DNA of 64,000 nt from JBFLYC01 sp040756735. Its GTDB lineage: Bacteria > Bacillota > DSM-16504 > Desulfitibacterales > Desulfitibacteraceae. Of this stretch, positions 15,827 through 23,935 are shown one piece after another. Below the pieces are notes generated by a model. It was not told the origin of the DNA. It ran no database searches and saw nothing but the letters and a program-made list of their open reading frames with translations. The stretch spans positions 124,001-188,000 of the forward strand of contig JBFLYC010000003.1 of the NCBI GenBank assembly GCA_040756735.1. Direction: 5' to 3'. A program made the translations under genes and the position numbers. How positions within the stretch are numbered: the first letter of the stretch is position 1; each line of letters starts with the position of its first letter.

Positions 15827-17566
15827 CTACCCTTCGCCTTCTAACAGCTGCAAATGATACATCCTATAGTACAAGCCGCCGCTATCTGCCAGGAGTTCCT
15901 CATGGGTACCCTGCTGGATAATCACGCCGTCATCAAGGACCACAATCTTGTGGGCATACTTCACTGCAGAAATCCTGTGGGAAATAATTATAGTTGTCCT
16001 GTCTTTACGATACTCGTCAAGGAAACTTAAAATGGCTTCTTCTGTGGCTGTATCCACGGCAGACAAACTGTCATCCAGGATAAGAATCGAGGGATCCATG
16101 AGAAGAGCCCTGGCCAGGGCCAACCGCTGTTTTTGCCCACCCGACAGGGTAATGCCCCTTTCGCCCACAAGGGTTTCAAAGCCATCCGGAAAACTCATGA
16201 TATCTTCATAGACAGAAGCCAATTTGCTTACAGCAATAATCTCATCCATGGAAGCTTTAGGTTTGCCCAGGGCTATATTTTCCTTGATAGTAATGGAAAA
16301 CAGGAAACTATCCTGGGGAACATATCCGATGGAATTTCTTAACACCTGCAGGGGATATCTTGTTATCTCAATACCGTCAATAAACAAGCTTTTGGGTTTA
16401 GCTTCATAAAGCCTGAGCAGCAGATCAGTCAAGGTAGATTTGCCGCTTCCTGTCCTTCCAAAAATAGCCGCAGTTTCACCACTGTTTATGGTTAAATTAA
16501 AACCCTTCAGCACCGGATCAAAACCCTGGTATGCAAAGCTTAGATTTTTAAACTCAATCCTACCCTGAATCTGCTTCAGGGAATGGTCTGTCTCAGGACC
16601 ATCTAACACTTCCGGTTCCTGGACCAGCAGCTCATTTATGCGGGCCATGGATGCAGTACCCCTCTGCAGTAGGTTGATGACATATCCTACAGCCATCATG
16701 GGCCAGGTAAGCAGCATTAAATACCCGTTAAAGGCTATAAAATCACCTATGGAAATAACCTCATTGATCACCAGATATCCGCCATATCCCAGGGCAATTA
16801 AAAAACTGACACTGGCCAGGTACTGAACAAGGGGGTACAAAAGGCCGGATACTTTAACTAAATGCATGTTGGTATCAACAATTCCCTGGCTTCTGACATT
16901 AAACTTTTGAAGCTGGGAGTTTTCCAACACAAAGCTTTTAATCACCCTGATGGCAGAGATGTTTTCCTGTACCAGATCTGTCAAAGAAGCAAAAGCAGCC
17001 TGGACTTGTTTGAACCTGGCATGGATAACCGTGTTGAACCTTGCAACTCCCAGGGCTATTAAGGGCAATGGGATTAATGCCGCAGCCGTCAGCCTGGGAT
17101 CAATGGTCGTAACCATGACCCCCACAGCCAAACCCGTAATAATCACTGCATCAGACACCATGACCACTCCACCTGCAAAGGCCATCCTGACGGCAATGAC
17201 ATCATTGGTAGCTAAAGCCATCAAATCTCCTGTCTTCTGATTGTCGTAAAACTTTGGGTCAAGTCTTTGAAAATGGGCAAAAAGCATGTTGCGCAGGTAA
17301 TATTCCAGCTTGCGGGCCGCACCTACCACATACATTCTCCAAAAATACCGCGATACGGCCAAAAGCAAGGCTATGAGAACAATAATAAAAATATATATTG
17401 CCAAATCCCCCGCTAAACCAGGATTGGCAATAAAATCTACAATAATTCCTAATATTTTCGGCATGGTTACCTGCAGGATGTTGGTGATGATCAGCCACAC
17501 AATACCAAAAAAGTAAGCTAATCTATTTTCAAGAAAAAAATCTTTTAAAGCAAGAAAGTGCTTCAT
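15827..17566 (-). CDS. ABC exporter half-transporter, degenerate ATP site
   Basis: A 579-residue half transporter with six-helix domain and ATPase domain: Walker A GRTGSGKST, signature LSGGQKQR, Walker B ILILDDSLSAVD, where Asp replaces the catalytic Glu, and ISHRIS for the switch His. This Asp is the hallmark of the non-catalytic site in heterodimeric exporters. The partner follows 36 bases downstream. It is the first gene of a two-gene operon; a region of about 130 bases separates it from pcrB, which ends upstream with its own terminator. Confidence 0.92.
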   Translation of the reverse strand: MKHFLALKDFFLENRLAYFFGIVWLIITNILQVTMPKILGIIVDFIANPGLAGDLAIYIFIIVLIALLLAVSRYFWRMYVVGAARKLEYYLRNMLFAHFQRLDPKFYDNQKTGDLMALATNDVIAVRMAFAGGVVMVSDAVIITGLAVGVMVTTIDPRLTAAALIPLPLIALGVARFNTVIHARFKQVQAAFASLTDLVQENISAIRVIKSFVLENSQLQKFNVRSQGIVDTNMHLVKVSGLLYPLVQYLASVSFLIALGYGGYLVINEVISIGDFIAFNGYLMLLTWPMMAVGYVINLLQRGTASMARINELLVQEPEVLDGPETDHSLKQIQGRIEFKNLSFAYQGFDPVLKGFNLTINSGETAAIFGRTGSGKSTLTDLLLRLYEAKPKSLFIDGIEITRYPLQVLRNSIGYVPQDSFLFSITIKENIALGKPKASMDEIIAVSKLASVYEDIMSFPDGFETLVGERGITLSGGQKQRLALARALLMDPSILILDDSLSAVDTATEEAILSFLDEYRKDRTTIIISHRISAVKYAHKIVVLDDGVIIQQGTHEELLADSGGLYYRMYHLQLLEGEG

Positions 17567-17644
17567 GGTGCAAAATTTCCCTTCGCTCGAATAATTAAGC
17601 CTATTAATATTGTAGCTGACTTAAGCCCTTTAGAAAAGGAATAA

Positions 17645-17692
17645 AAAAACCCCTCAACATTCCATTAAAAAAGGAATCAAAATTGTGAGGAA
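17645..17692 (-). terminator. Terminator after pcrB
   Basis: An interrupted stem (CCTCA...ATTCC with GGAAT...TGAGG) is followed on the minus strand by GGGGTTTTTTT. It lies immediately downstream of the pcrB stop codon. Confidence 0.65.
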
Positions 17693-17703
17693 GTTTAAAC
17701 ATC

Positions 17704-18417
17704 TTATTGTTCTTGAGTTATCTCAGCAAGGACATGCGGCTGCTCATATATCAGGTTGCCGATTACCAGGGTGTCAGCATAGGGCTTCATGAGCGACATT
17801 TCCCTGGGGCTTCTGATACCACCCCCGTAAATAAGGGCGGCTTTTTTACGCTGGGCGGCAAGTGCAGCCACAAGGGCTTTGTCGCCAAAGGTTCCGCTGT
17901 ACTCAATATAAAATACCGGCAGGTTGAAAACATGTTCTGCCAAGGCAAGGTATGCCTTCGCGTCAGAGATTGTAGGAGTAACTGCCCTGGTTTTTTGGGC
18001 TGCTGCCGCTTTAGGGTTGCAGATCAAGTACCCAACAGGAATAATCTTTTCCCATGGTATCAAGTCGCCATATAGTTTAATAGCATGGAGGTGGGCATCT
18101 TTAATCCACCACATTTCACCGGAATTTAAAACCACCGGCAGCATGTAAGTATTTGCTTCCGGCAAGATTGCATCGTGCTCGGTGAGCTCCTGTATCACTG
18201 CCCCCTTAAAGCCTCGCTCCCTTATCTCTTTGAATAAACTTAAAGAGTTGGCTGCAGTGATATTCTGCGTACCTCCTATGATTAACGCTTCATTACTGTC
18301 TTTTATTACATGTTCCCAAGCAGGGTCAGGTACAACCTTGTCAGGATCAAGTTTAAAAATTACCCCACAGTTTAGCAGCAAATCCCGCAACATTTTCCCT
18401 CCCAAACTTAGATCCAT
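17704..18417 (-). CDS. pcrB: Heptaprenylglyceryl phosphate synthase family protein (PcrB)
   Basis: A 237-residue TIM-barrel protein. Family landmarks are IFKLDPDK near the N-terminus, EALIIGGTQNIT, FYIEYSGTFGD and the phosphate-binding ALIYGGGIRSPRE, followed by YADTLVIGNLIYE. PcrB joins sn-glycerol-1-phosphate to a long polyprenyl diphosphate, making an archaeal-type ether lipid precursor, in the cytoplasm at the membrane. It is a single-gene unit with its own terminator. The group known from Bacillus prefers heptaprenyl diphosphate; the chain length here cannot be read from sequence alone. Confidence 0.85.
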   Translation of the reverse strand: MDLSLGGKMLRDLLLNCGVIFKLDPDKVVPDPAWEHVIKDSNEALIIGGTQNITAANSLSLFKEIRERGFKGAVIQELTEHDAILPEANTYMLPVVLNSGEMWWIKDAHLHAIKLYGDLIPWEKIIPVGYLICNPKAAAAQKTRAVTPTISDAKAYLALAEHVFNLPVFYIEYSGTFGDKALVAALAAQRKKAALIYGGGIRSPREMSLMKPYADTLVIGNLIYEQPHVLAEITQEQ

Positions 18418-18469
18418 GCTTAACCTTCATTTAAAACTTCATATAACATTAATTGGCTTAAACTCATTT

Positions 18470-18692
18470 CTATTTTATATTTTCATTCTTTACTTTTTCA
18501 AGCCAATTCACGATAAAACTAAGGATTTCTGCACTCTGCGGTTCATTGTGCAGTTCATGGTACAGCCCATCCCACAGCTTAAAGTGCAGACCCTGGCTGC
18601 TTTTTCAGCAAACTTCCTGCTCGCTTTCGGACAGGTAATACGATCCTCGCTGCCGTGCATGAGCAGTAAGGGCAGGGGAATCTTCTCACTCT
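18470..18692 (-). pseudogene. C-terminal remnant of an alpha/beta hydrolase (monoacylglycerol lipase-like)
   Basis: The minus strand encodes IPLPLLLMHGSEDRITCPKASRKFAEKAA, the region with the catalytic Asp. After a frameshift near 18585 it continues LHFKLWDGLYHELHNEPQSAEILSFIVNWLEKVKNE with the catalytic His, to a TAG at 18470. The nucleophile Ser half is missing and sequence above 18692 is unrelated. It is a dead end-piece of a lysophospholipase/monoacylglycerol lipase gene. Confidence 0.8.
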
Positions 18693-18884
18693 AACAGAAT
18701 TTATATTTTAACCAAGTTTTGAAGTATTTCAAGTAGTTTATTTTAGCAGTAATTTTTTGAAAAAAGTAGAATTTTTCATAAAAATAAGCAGGAATTTGAA
18801 ATTTAATGTAGAAATACGTAGAAATACAGTGAAACGTAAAGTGAAAAACAACAAAATATCATGGAAAGGATTCATATCCTGACC

Positions 18885-18968
18885 GACAAAGGCAAACTTA
18901 TCGAAAGGTAAGGACGCAAAACCATGGGTCTAAGGTTCAAGTGAAACTATGATTGCCAGGCTGCCGAA
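18885..18968 (+). ncRNA. c-di-GMP-I (GEMM-I) riboswitch on the plus strand, without an intact target
   Basis: The core GGCAAAC...CGAAAGG...GGACGCAAAACCA...GGGTCTAAGG...TTGCCAGGCTGCCGAAG matches the GEMM-I consensus, with its GAAA tetraloop and paired P1. It is the only one of the seven on the plus strand. It is followed by about 430 bases with no convincing gene, then a strong terminator at 19405-19437. The target gene has probably been lost. Confidence 0.88.
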
Positions 18969-18970
18969 GA

Positions 18971-19404
18971 CAGGAATTTTGTTTTTTATCAGGAAAACCA
19001 TACCAAGTATAGCCTCCCATACACTCATTGTAAGAAGGATGCCCTGGAAGGACTAATTACCAACGTAAGAGTATTTCAAGACCAAACTAAAGTAGCACTT
19101 TTTGTAGCGCCAGCCAGGGCGTCCGGCATCCCAGGCTGATAAACGGCTATGCTTGCTCATTAGTCATCTAGGAAATTTGTAACTCAAGCCTCGTAACAAG
19201 TTCTTTCCCTATGGAATTACAGGAACTAAGCTAACCCTTCAAAACTTAAGCTCTACCCTACTTAAACCATATGGACAGAATAGATCTGATGAAGCCCCTC
19301 AGGTTAACCACCAAGGTCACAGCAGGAAACCATTGCAAGTACAAAGTTGAAAGTGCAAAATTGAAAATACACAATCACAAATGGGAAGAACTTGTCTACG
19401 CACA
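18971..19404 (+). other. Gene-poor tract between the orphan riboswitch and its terminator
   Basis: One frame stays open for about 60 codons to a TGA at 19138 (ending QDQTKVALFVAPARASGIPG) but has no start of its own and I do not recognise it. Near 19345 there are degenerate 7-base units (AAAGTTG, AAAGTGC, AAAATTG). Nothing else is seen. Confidence 0.4.
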
Positions 19405-19437
19405 GAGATGACATCCGAAGGGATGTCATCTCTGTTT
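19405..19437 (+). terminator. Strong hairpin terminator, plus strand
   Basis: A perfect CAGAGATGACATCC/GGATGTCATCTCTG stem with a 4-base loop is followed by TTTTTT on the plus strand. It closes the transcript that begins at the plus-strand GEMM riboswitch; on the minus strand there is no T run. Confidence 0.88.
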
Positions 19438-19460
19438 TTTAAGGGAGTTTAGTATGTCCT

Positions 19461-20276
19461 CTAGTATTCATTTACTTTTTCATAACTGCCATTGTCTTTA
19501 AACATTGCAAAGCTTTGATTATTTGACCTCATTTGAGAGTCAAAAGAAGTATCAAGGATCATCCATTTGCCTGTACTCTCTATAAAAACCTCGTTCCATG
19601 CATGATATCCTTGAATCTTATCTCCATACCCTTTTACCAGCTTTGCAGGAATTCCCACACTTCTGCACATGGATGCAAACAAGGCGCTGAAATCATAACA
19701 AATTCCCTTTTGGCTTTCCAATGTGCTGTTAATATCAGGCAGGTAATCATAGTCAAGGTTATTTATCTTGTCATGGTCATAGCTGTAATTATTGACAATA
19801 TATTCATAAATTACTTTAACTTTGTCTTCATCATTTTGAATACCTTCTGTAAGTTTCTTTGCTTTTTGAACCGCCTGATCATTTTTATCCCACTTTATCA
19901 TCTGTACTGACTGAAGATATACATCTTTAGAATTATGCATTTTGACTGTGAGTGTTTTTGTTGCTACGGCACGGTATTGATTGCCATTGACATTTTCTAG
20001 CACAGTAACAGTATAGGCGCCATCCCCCATTTGCAGCGGGAATACTTCGGAACCAATTCCTTTTCCAAGGTTATAAGTATACTTGGCTTCCCCTTTTTGG
20101 ATTATTACTTTAAGCTTTTTATTGTTAACATTTTCATAATGGATGGTGACAGTACCCTGGTTAACATTATCTGTATCAATTGTATAAGCTGTTACAGCGC
20201 CAACTGCAATTGAAGAAAAGATTAGCGAGAGGAGTACAATTATGACAAAAGCTCTATAAATCCGGTTTTTGTGCAT
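19461..20276 (-). CDS. Secreted transglutaminase-like domain protein under tandem c-di-GMP riboswitches
   Basis: A 271-residue protein with an N-terminal signal segment (residues about 8-30), a short beta-rich region, and a transglutaminase-core domain. The catalytic Cys is in KGICYDFSALFASMCRSVGIPAK, His in YHAWNEVFI and Asp in WMILDTSFD. Such bacterial domains are usually cysteine peptidases or cross-linkers acting outside the cell. A GGGAGGT site precedes ATG 20276. Two GEMM-I riboswitches lie in its leader, so expression should respond to c-di-GMP. The neighbouring sortase and TasA-like proteins suggest that it processes or cross-links surface proteins. Confidence 0.87.
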   Translation of the reverse strand: MHKNRIYRAFVIIVLLSLIFSSIAVGAVTAYTIDTDNVNQGTVTIHYENVNNKKLKVIIQKGEAKYTYNLGKGIGSEVFPLQMGDGAYTVTVLENVNGNQYRAVATKTLTVKMHNSKDVYLQSVQMIKWDKNDQAVQKAKKLTEGIQNDEDKVKVIYEYIVNNYSYDHDKINNLDYDYLPDINSTLESQKGICYDFSALFASMCRSVGIPAKLVKGYGDKIQGYHAWNEVFIESTGKWMILDTSFDSQMRSNNQSFAMFKDNGSYEKVNEY

Positions 20277-20297
20277 ATCCTTACCTCCCAGAGATTT

Positions 20298-20384
20298 AAC
20301 TTGGCGGCTCGACCATCATAGCCCTCAGGAGCTGTAGACTCGTAAGCTTTGCGTCCCTGCCTTTCGACAGGTTTGCCTTTTTCA
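20298..20384 (-). ncRNA. c-di-GMP-I riboswitch B, proximal to the transglutaminase gene
   Basis: Minus-strand core GGCAAACCTGTCGAAAGG, CAGGGACGCAAAGC and a closing GCCGCC are GEMM-I. It lies about 20 bases before the GGGAGGT ribosome site of the transglutaminase gene, with no terminator in between, so translational control is likely. Confidence 0.9.
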
Positions 20385-20469
20385 AGTGCTCTGTTTGGTT
20401 TGGATCTGCACCATTTTACGTCTTACCAAACAATGCTCAAGCACTTGGATAATATTTAAAGGTTTATAA

Positions 20470-20507
20470 TAAAAAAGTCTTTATTTGGGTTGTCCAAATA
20501 AAGACTT
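20470..20507 (-). terminator. Terminator hairpin between two tandem riboswitches
   Basis: AAGTCTTTATTTGG pairs with CCAAATAAAGACTT around a 5-base loop and is followed on the minus strand by TTTTTT. It sits after riboswitch A and before riboswitch B, and is the natural expression platform of riboswitch A. Confidence 0.85.
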
Positions 20508-20537
20508 CTAACTTAGCAGATAATAATATGCTTGTCC

Positions 20538-20623
20538 TAACTGGCAACCCGACTGTCATAGCTTTTGCGGCCTTAGACTCGCGGCTTTGCGTCCCTGCCT
20601 TTCGACAGGTTTGCCTTTTTTCA
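20538..20623 (-). ncRNA. c-di-GMP-I riboswitch A, distal member of the tandem pair
   Basis: Minus-strand GGCAAACCTGTCGAAAGG, CAGGGACGCAAAGCC and GAGTCTAAGGC, ending CGGGTTGCCAG, match GEMM-I very well. It is followed by the intrinsic terminator at 20470-20507 and then riboswitch B. The 20277-20716 gap holds only these elements. Confidence 0.92.
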
Positions 20624-20716
20624 GCTTTATGCAAGTACACACCTTGTACTTTTAGTTTAACAAAAATGATATAAAAGCATATGGACCTTAGGTCCTATGT
20701 TTATAGGACCTAAGTC

Positions 20717-21322
20717 CTAATTTACCTGTTTTGCCTGCACAATCAACCTATGTGTCGGATTTCTAATTGGTTCGCAGGTTACTAATGTCAGGATTTTTTC
20801 TTCTCTTCCAGTCCTCAATACTGATACGTCGTTAGGTTCAACTATAACGGTTTTGTAAACAAGGTAGGTATAATCACCCTGGTCGGTAGATATAACTATT
20901 TGATCATCTACCTCCATTTCATTAAGGCGGTTAAACAATCTTCCATAGGAGCGCCCCCTGTGCCCGGCCAAAACGGTATTGCCCTTTTCTCCTATTTTTG
21001 CAGAGTCCTCTAAATAAGAGATGCCTATCTTAAGATTAGTCTCATTCAATCCCTGGATTACAGGCACTCTTAAGTTAATTTTGCTGATTTTAAGGATGCC
21101 AAGTACCGGGCCTGTAGGGCTTAAAAAAGCAGTGTTTTCTTCCTCTTCTTCATCTTCTTCAGCCAGGATGATTTCAACCTCCGGCTGTTCTTCAACAATA
21201 GGAATGTTTTCCCATTCCTTAAAGAGCTTTTGCTGCCAGTACCATGTAAAGGCCTGTTCTAGCAATGGATAGCTGGCAACAAGCAAACCTATAATTATGA
21301 TAAATACTGAGAATTTTTTCAT
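20717..21322 (-). CDS. Sortase (class D-like)
   Basis: About 201 residues. An N-terminal membrane anchor is followed by an acidic linker, then the sortase barrel with GNTVLAGHRG (catalytic His), LTLVTCEP (Cys) and NPTHRLIVQAK (Arg). The order and spacing fit class D/E housekeeping-type sortases. It cleaves an LPxTG-like signal outside the membrane and joins the protein to peptidoglycan or another protein. I use ATG 21322 since an AGAAGG site precedes it. The neighbouring upstream gene ends in an MPDTG sorting signal and is the obvious substrate. Confidence 0.92.
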   Translation of the reverse strand: MKKFSVFIIIIGLLVASYPLLEQAFTWYWQQKLFKEWENIPIVEEQPEVEIILAEEDEEEEENTAFLSPTGPVLGILKISKINLRVPVIQGLNETNLKIGISYLEDSAKIGEKGNTVLAGHRGRSYGRLFNRLNEMEVDDQIVISTDQGDYTYLVYKTVIVEPNDVSVLRTGREEKILTLVTCEPIRNPTHRLIVQAKQVN

Positions 21323-21386
21323 GTGCTGCAACCTTCTCTATTATTAATACAGGCTGAGAGCGCAAGGCGCCCAGCCCATAGAGTTT

Positions 21387-22166
21387 TCAAGTCCGTTTTC
21401 TTCTTAAGGTAACCCCCAACATGACTATCAGAAGCCCTGCTCCATAGAAGTAGAATGGAGAAATCTCACCTGTATCAGGCATTTCTATAGGTCCAGCAGG
21501 AATTTCTTCATCAATGATTATCTCAATACCCGGTATTTCAGGAGGGGTTTCCTCATCAACCGGTGGTCCGGCGGGAATTTGTTCATCTGGAACTTCTCTA
21601 AAGGTTTCCCTTTCTGGACGTTCCCGCTCCGGAGTAGAACAGGTAGTAGTAAAGGTCCAGTTTACTTTCATGGAAGCCCCCTGGTAGTCATTTCCTGTCT
21701 TGCCTCCAGGTAAATTAACATAGAAATTTAAAATCTTTTCTGACCCGGCTGACATATTTCCGATTGAAATATTTTTTTTGTCTACTTCGCTAAACGTTTT
21801 GCCTGACAAACCTGTAATGTCATTGCCCCCATCCTTGATGGTCAACTCCATTACATCTGCTAATTTTCCATTACGATCTGGAGCAGACGTTTGTTTTATG
21901 ACATTGGTCCTGATTGACAAGGTCAGCGGCACTGATCCGGTATTAGTAAGTTTAAGACTGGAATATTTAATGTCGCCAGGGTTTAGATTTCCTGTACCAA
22001 CATCTTCTTTTTCGTCTGTGGCTTCAACAACTAAACCACAAACATTACCTTCAATAATAATTGCTCCTACCTTTGCCTCCCCAAAAGCTGCTGTGGGAAC
22101 TGAAACAATTATAAAGCTGGCTGCAAACAGGATGACCAGCATTGTCTTGATTACCTTCAGTGTCAT
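21387..22166 (-). CDS. Cell-wall-anchored surface protein with MPDTG sorting signal
   Basis: A 259-residue protein: signal peptide (residues 1-30), then a beta-sandwich-like domain with LNPGDIKYSSLKLTNTGSVP, the type seen in TasA/CalY-like and related surface proteins. A Pro/Glu-rich stalk follows (about 180-225). The C-terminus has the sorting signal MPDTG, a hydrophobic helix and the basic tail RRKRT. The signal departs from LPxTG at the first residue. It lies 64 bases upstream of the sortase gene in the same direction, so they probably form an operon. Confidence 0.88.
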   Translation of the reverse strand: MTLKVIKTMLVILFAASFIIVSVPTAAFGEAKVGAIIIEGNVCGLVVEATDEKEDVGTGNLNPGDIKYSSLKLTNTGSVPLTLSIRTNVIKQTSAPDRNGKLADVMELTIKDGGNDITGLSGKTFSEVDKKNISIGNMSAGSEKILNFYVNLPGGKTGNDYQGASMKVNWTFTTTCSTPERERPERETFREVPDEQIPAGPPVDEETPPEIPGIEIIIDEEIPAGPIEMPDTGEISPFYFYGAGLLIVMLGVTLRRKRT

Positions 22167-22258
22167 ATACTCTACCCTCCTTTTCGGGTATTGATCCTAT
22201 TGATCTAATTATAATAAATTTCTAAGCAATATACTAACGCATTAAGAATTCTTGTTAG

Positions 22259-22289
22259 GAAGGAGCACCCACCAAGCAGCACTCCTTCC
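22259..22289. other. Inverted repeat between the TasA-like gene and the MPDTG gene
   Basis: GGAAGGAG pairs with CTCCTTCC across a loop of about 15 bases. It lacks a clear T run, so it may be a weak terminator, a processing site or a pause site. Confidence 0.4.
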
Positions 22290-22349
22290 TTAAAGACCAG
22301 TCAACTATTTTGAATATGCAAACGTCCCGCAATCTTGCCTTACAGTGTC

Positions 22350-23654
22350 TTAATTAACAACAATAGATGCACCTGTAACACTTCCGTTATGGTGATAATT
22401 AACAATCTCAAACCAGTCACTATCAACCGAAGCAAGGCCGCTTTCAAATGTTACATTAAATGTTTTTGTTACGGTAACTGATGGGTGTGAGCCGTAACCG
22501 ACACCCCATTGCCCAAGCGTAATGCTAACTGTAACACTTACTGTTTCATTATAGCTTTCAAGTATATTATCATCTGTACCTATAGCTTGGATAGAACCAG
22601 TTACTTTACCTTGGGTTTTAGCGCCATAATATTGACCAACATGTCTTTTTTCTCCAGATACATTAATAATATTATATCTATCAAACACTGGAGTTGGTTC
22701 TTCAGCTTCAAAAACTGCAGTTACATTTACATTATAAGCTGGCATGGTAAAGCTTAACACATTACCGTTTACCTCTACATTCGGTAAGCTTCCATAATTA
22801 TCCCAACCAACAAATACAAAGCCTTCAAAAGCAGTTGCTGTTAAAGTTACCGGCGCACCTTCTGCATAACTACTAAGACCTGATACGCTGCCGTTACCTT
22901 CTGCTATAATAGTAGCATCAACTATAAATTCATCAGGGTCTATTGGAGTTGATCCTCCAGTATAGCAGTCTCTATCTGTAAAAAATGAAGATACATCATA
23001 TGTTGTTAAATTCCAGTCTGTACCCCATACTTCTACAGGTGCATTATTAGATGCTTGAACAGCATATACAGTACCATCTAAAATAAACTCTGCATTCTGG
23101 TATCTATTATCAGTTTCTGCGCCTTTGAATAGTATTGCTAAGCATAATTGAACAGATGCCGGGTCTAATGGTTCTGATGGGTTTTGAGCATTATAAGTTC
23201 CACGCACAGGACCAGCTTCATAGGACAACCAAATATCGTCACCATCTTGATACATTACCCAATCACTACCAGCTACTGGAGTATAAATAACATTATCTGT
23301 AGATAAATCATCCAAAACGCCTTCGCCAAACTCTGCTTCAATCTTAGCTATAAGAGCCTGATTAGTTGTTGCTATCCATTCTTTATCAAGTTTAACTCTT
23401 AATTGGGCTGCTTTTGTCCCTTCATTTGTAATTTCCCAGCAAACACCGTAACAATCACCTGGGTTAACATTGGTAAAAATCTTTCCAGGCACATCTCCTT
23501 CTGTAAGTAAGTCAGCATCTACAACTACAGTTCCAGCGACAAATTCTGCTGCAGGTACTACCGTATCATCTGTAAACCAAGCGCTTGTTGCTCCTGCAAT
23601 TAGAGCTGCTGCTAATAAAATTAGTACTGCACTCAAAGCAATTTTTGTTTTCAT
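22350..23654 (-). CDS. SipW-type signal peptide TasA/camelysin-like surface protein with a bacterial-repeat domain
   Basis: A 434-residue protein. The N-terminus (LAAALIAGATSAWFTDDTVV) is the SipW-dependent type, with A-x-F/T-D-x after the hydrophobic core. Residues about 35-210 form a TasA-like domain (NPGDCYGVCWEITNEGTKAAQLRVKL). Residues about 240-310 are a repeat of the InlB/Bacterial_2 type (GNGSVSGLSSYAEGAPVTLTATAFEGFVFVGW), followed by a beta-rich C-terminus without sorting signal. Exported by SipW, it would form or decorate fibres. Its leader holds a c-di-GMP-I riboswitch. Confidence 0.88.
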   Translation of the reverse strand: MKTKIALSAVLILLAAALIAGATSAWFTDDTVVPAAEFVAGTVVVDADLLTEGDVPGKIFTNVNPGDCYGVCWEITNEGTKAAQLRVKLDKEWIATTNQALIAKIEAEFGEGVLDDLSTDNVIYTPVAGSDWVMYQDGDDIWLSYEAGPVRGTYNAQNPSEPLDPASVQLCLAILFKGAETDNRYQNAEFILDGTVYAVQASNNAPVEVWGTDWNLTTYDVSSFFTDRDCYTGGSTPIDPDEFIVDATIIAEGNGSVSGLSSYAEGAPVTLTATAFEGFVFVGWDNYGSLPNVEVNGNVLSFTMPAYNVNVTAVFEAEEPTPVFDRYNIINVSGEKRHVGQYYGAKTQGKVTGSIQAIGTDDNILESYNETVSVTVSITLGQWGVGYGSHPSVTVTKTFNVTFESGLASVDSDWFEIVNYHHNGSVTGASIVVN

Positions 23655-23695
23655 TTTACTCTTACCTCCGATTTTTTAAAATAATTTTTAATAAT

Positions 23696-23775
23696 CGGCG
23701 GCCAGGCTACCATTCTATTTTAAGAAAGGCCCTATAGCTTTGCGTCCCTGCCTTTCGACAGGTTTGCCTTTTTCA
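23696..23775 (-). ncRNA. c-di-GMP-I riboswitch C, before the TasA-like gene
   Basis: Minus-strand GGCAAACCTGTCGAAAGG and CAGGGACGCAAAGC are present and the 3' side ends in AGCCTGGCCGCC. The internal P3 arm is shorter and more AT-rich than in its relatives. Directly after it, CCGATT can pair with AATCGG next to the GGAGG ribosome site of the TasA-like gene, so ligand could alter translation. Confidence 0.85.
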
Positions 23776-23935
23776 ACTCCCACACTTTAGTACCTTTCGA
23801 TACTACCCCAAGTTACAACTGCTTCACTATGTACACTACCTACCACCTTTCATGCTATCTGTTTGGCTATCACATCCCTTCAATATTTCAGAAATTTATA
23901 GCTAACCCCTTGTAATTGATTATGGAGTTTAAGCA

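Noticed and set aside
18182..18694. Plus-strand 170-codon frame
   Set aside because: Antisense to pcrB and to the lipase remnant, both of which have clear family motifs on the minus strand.
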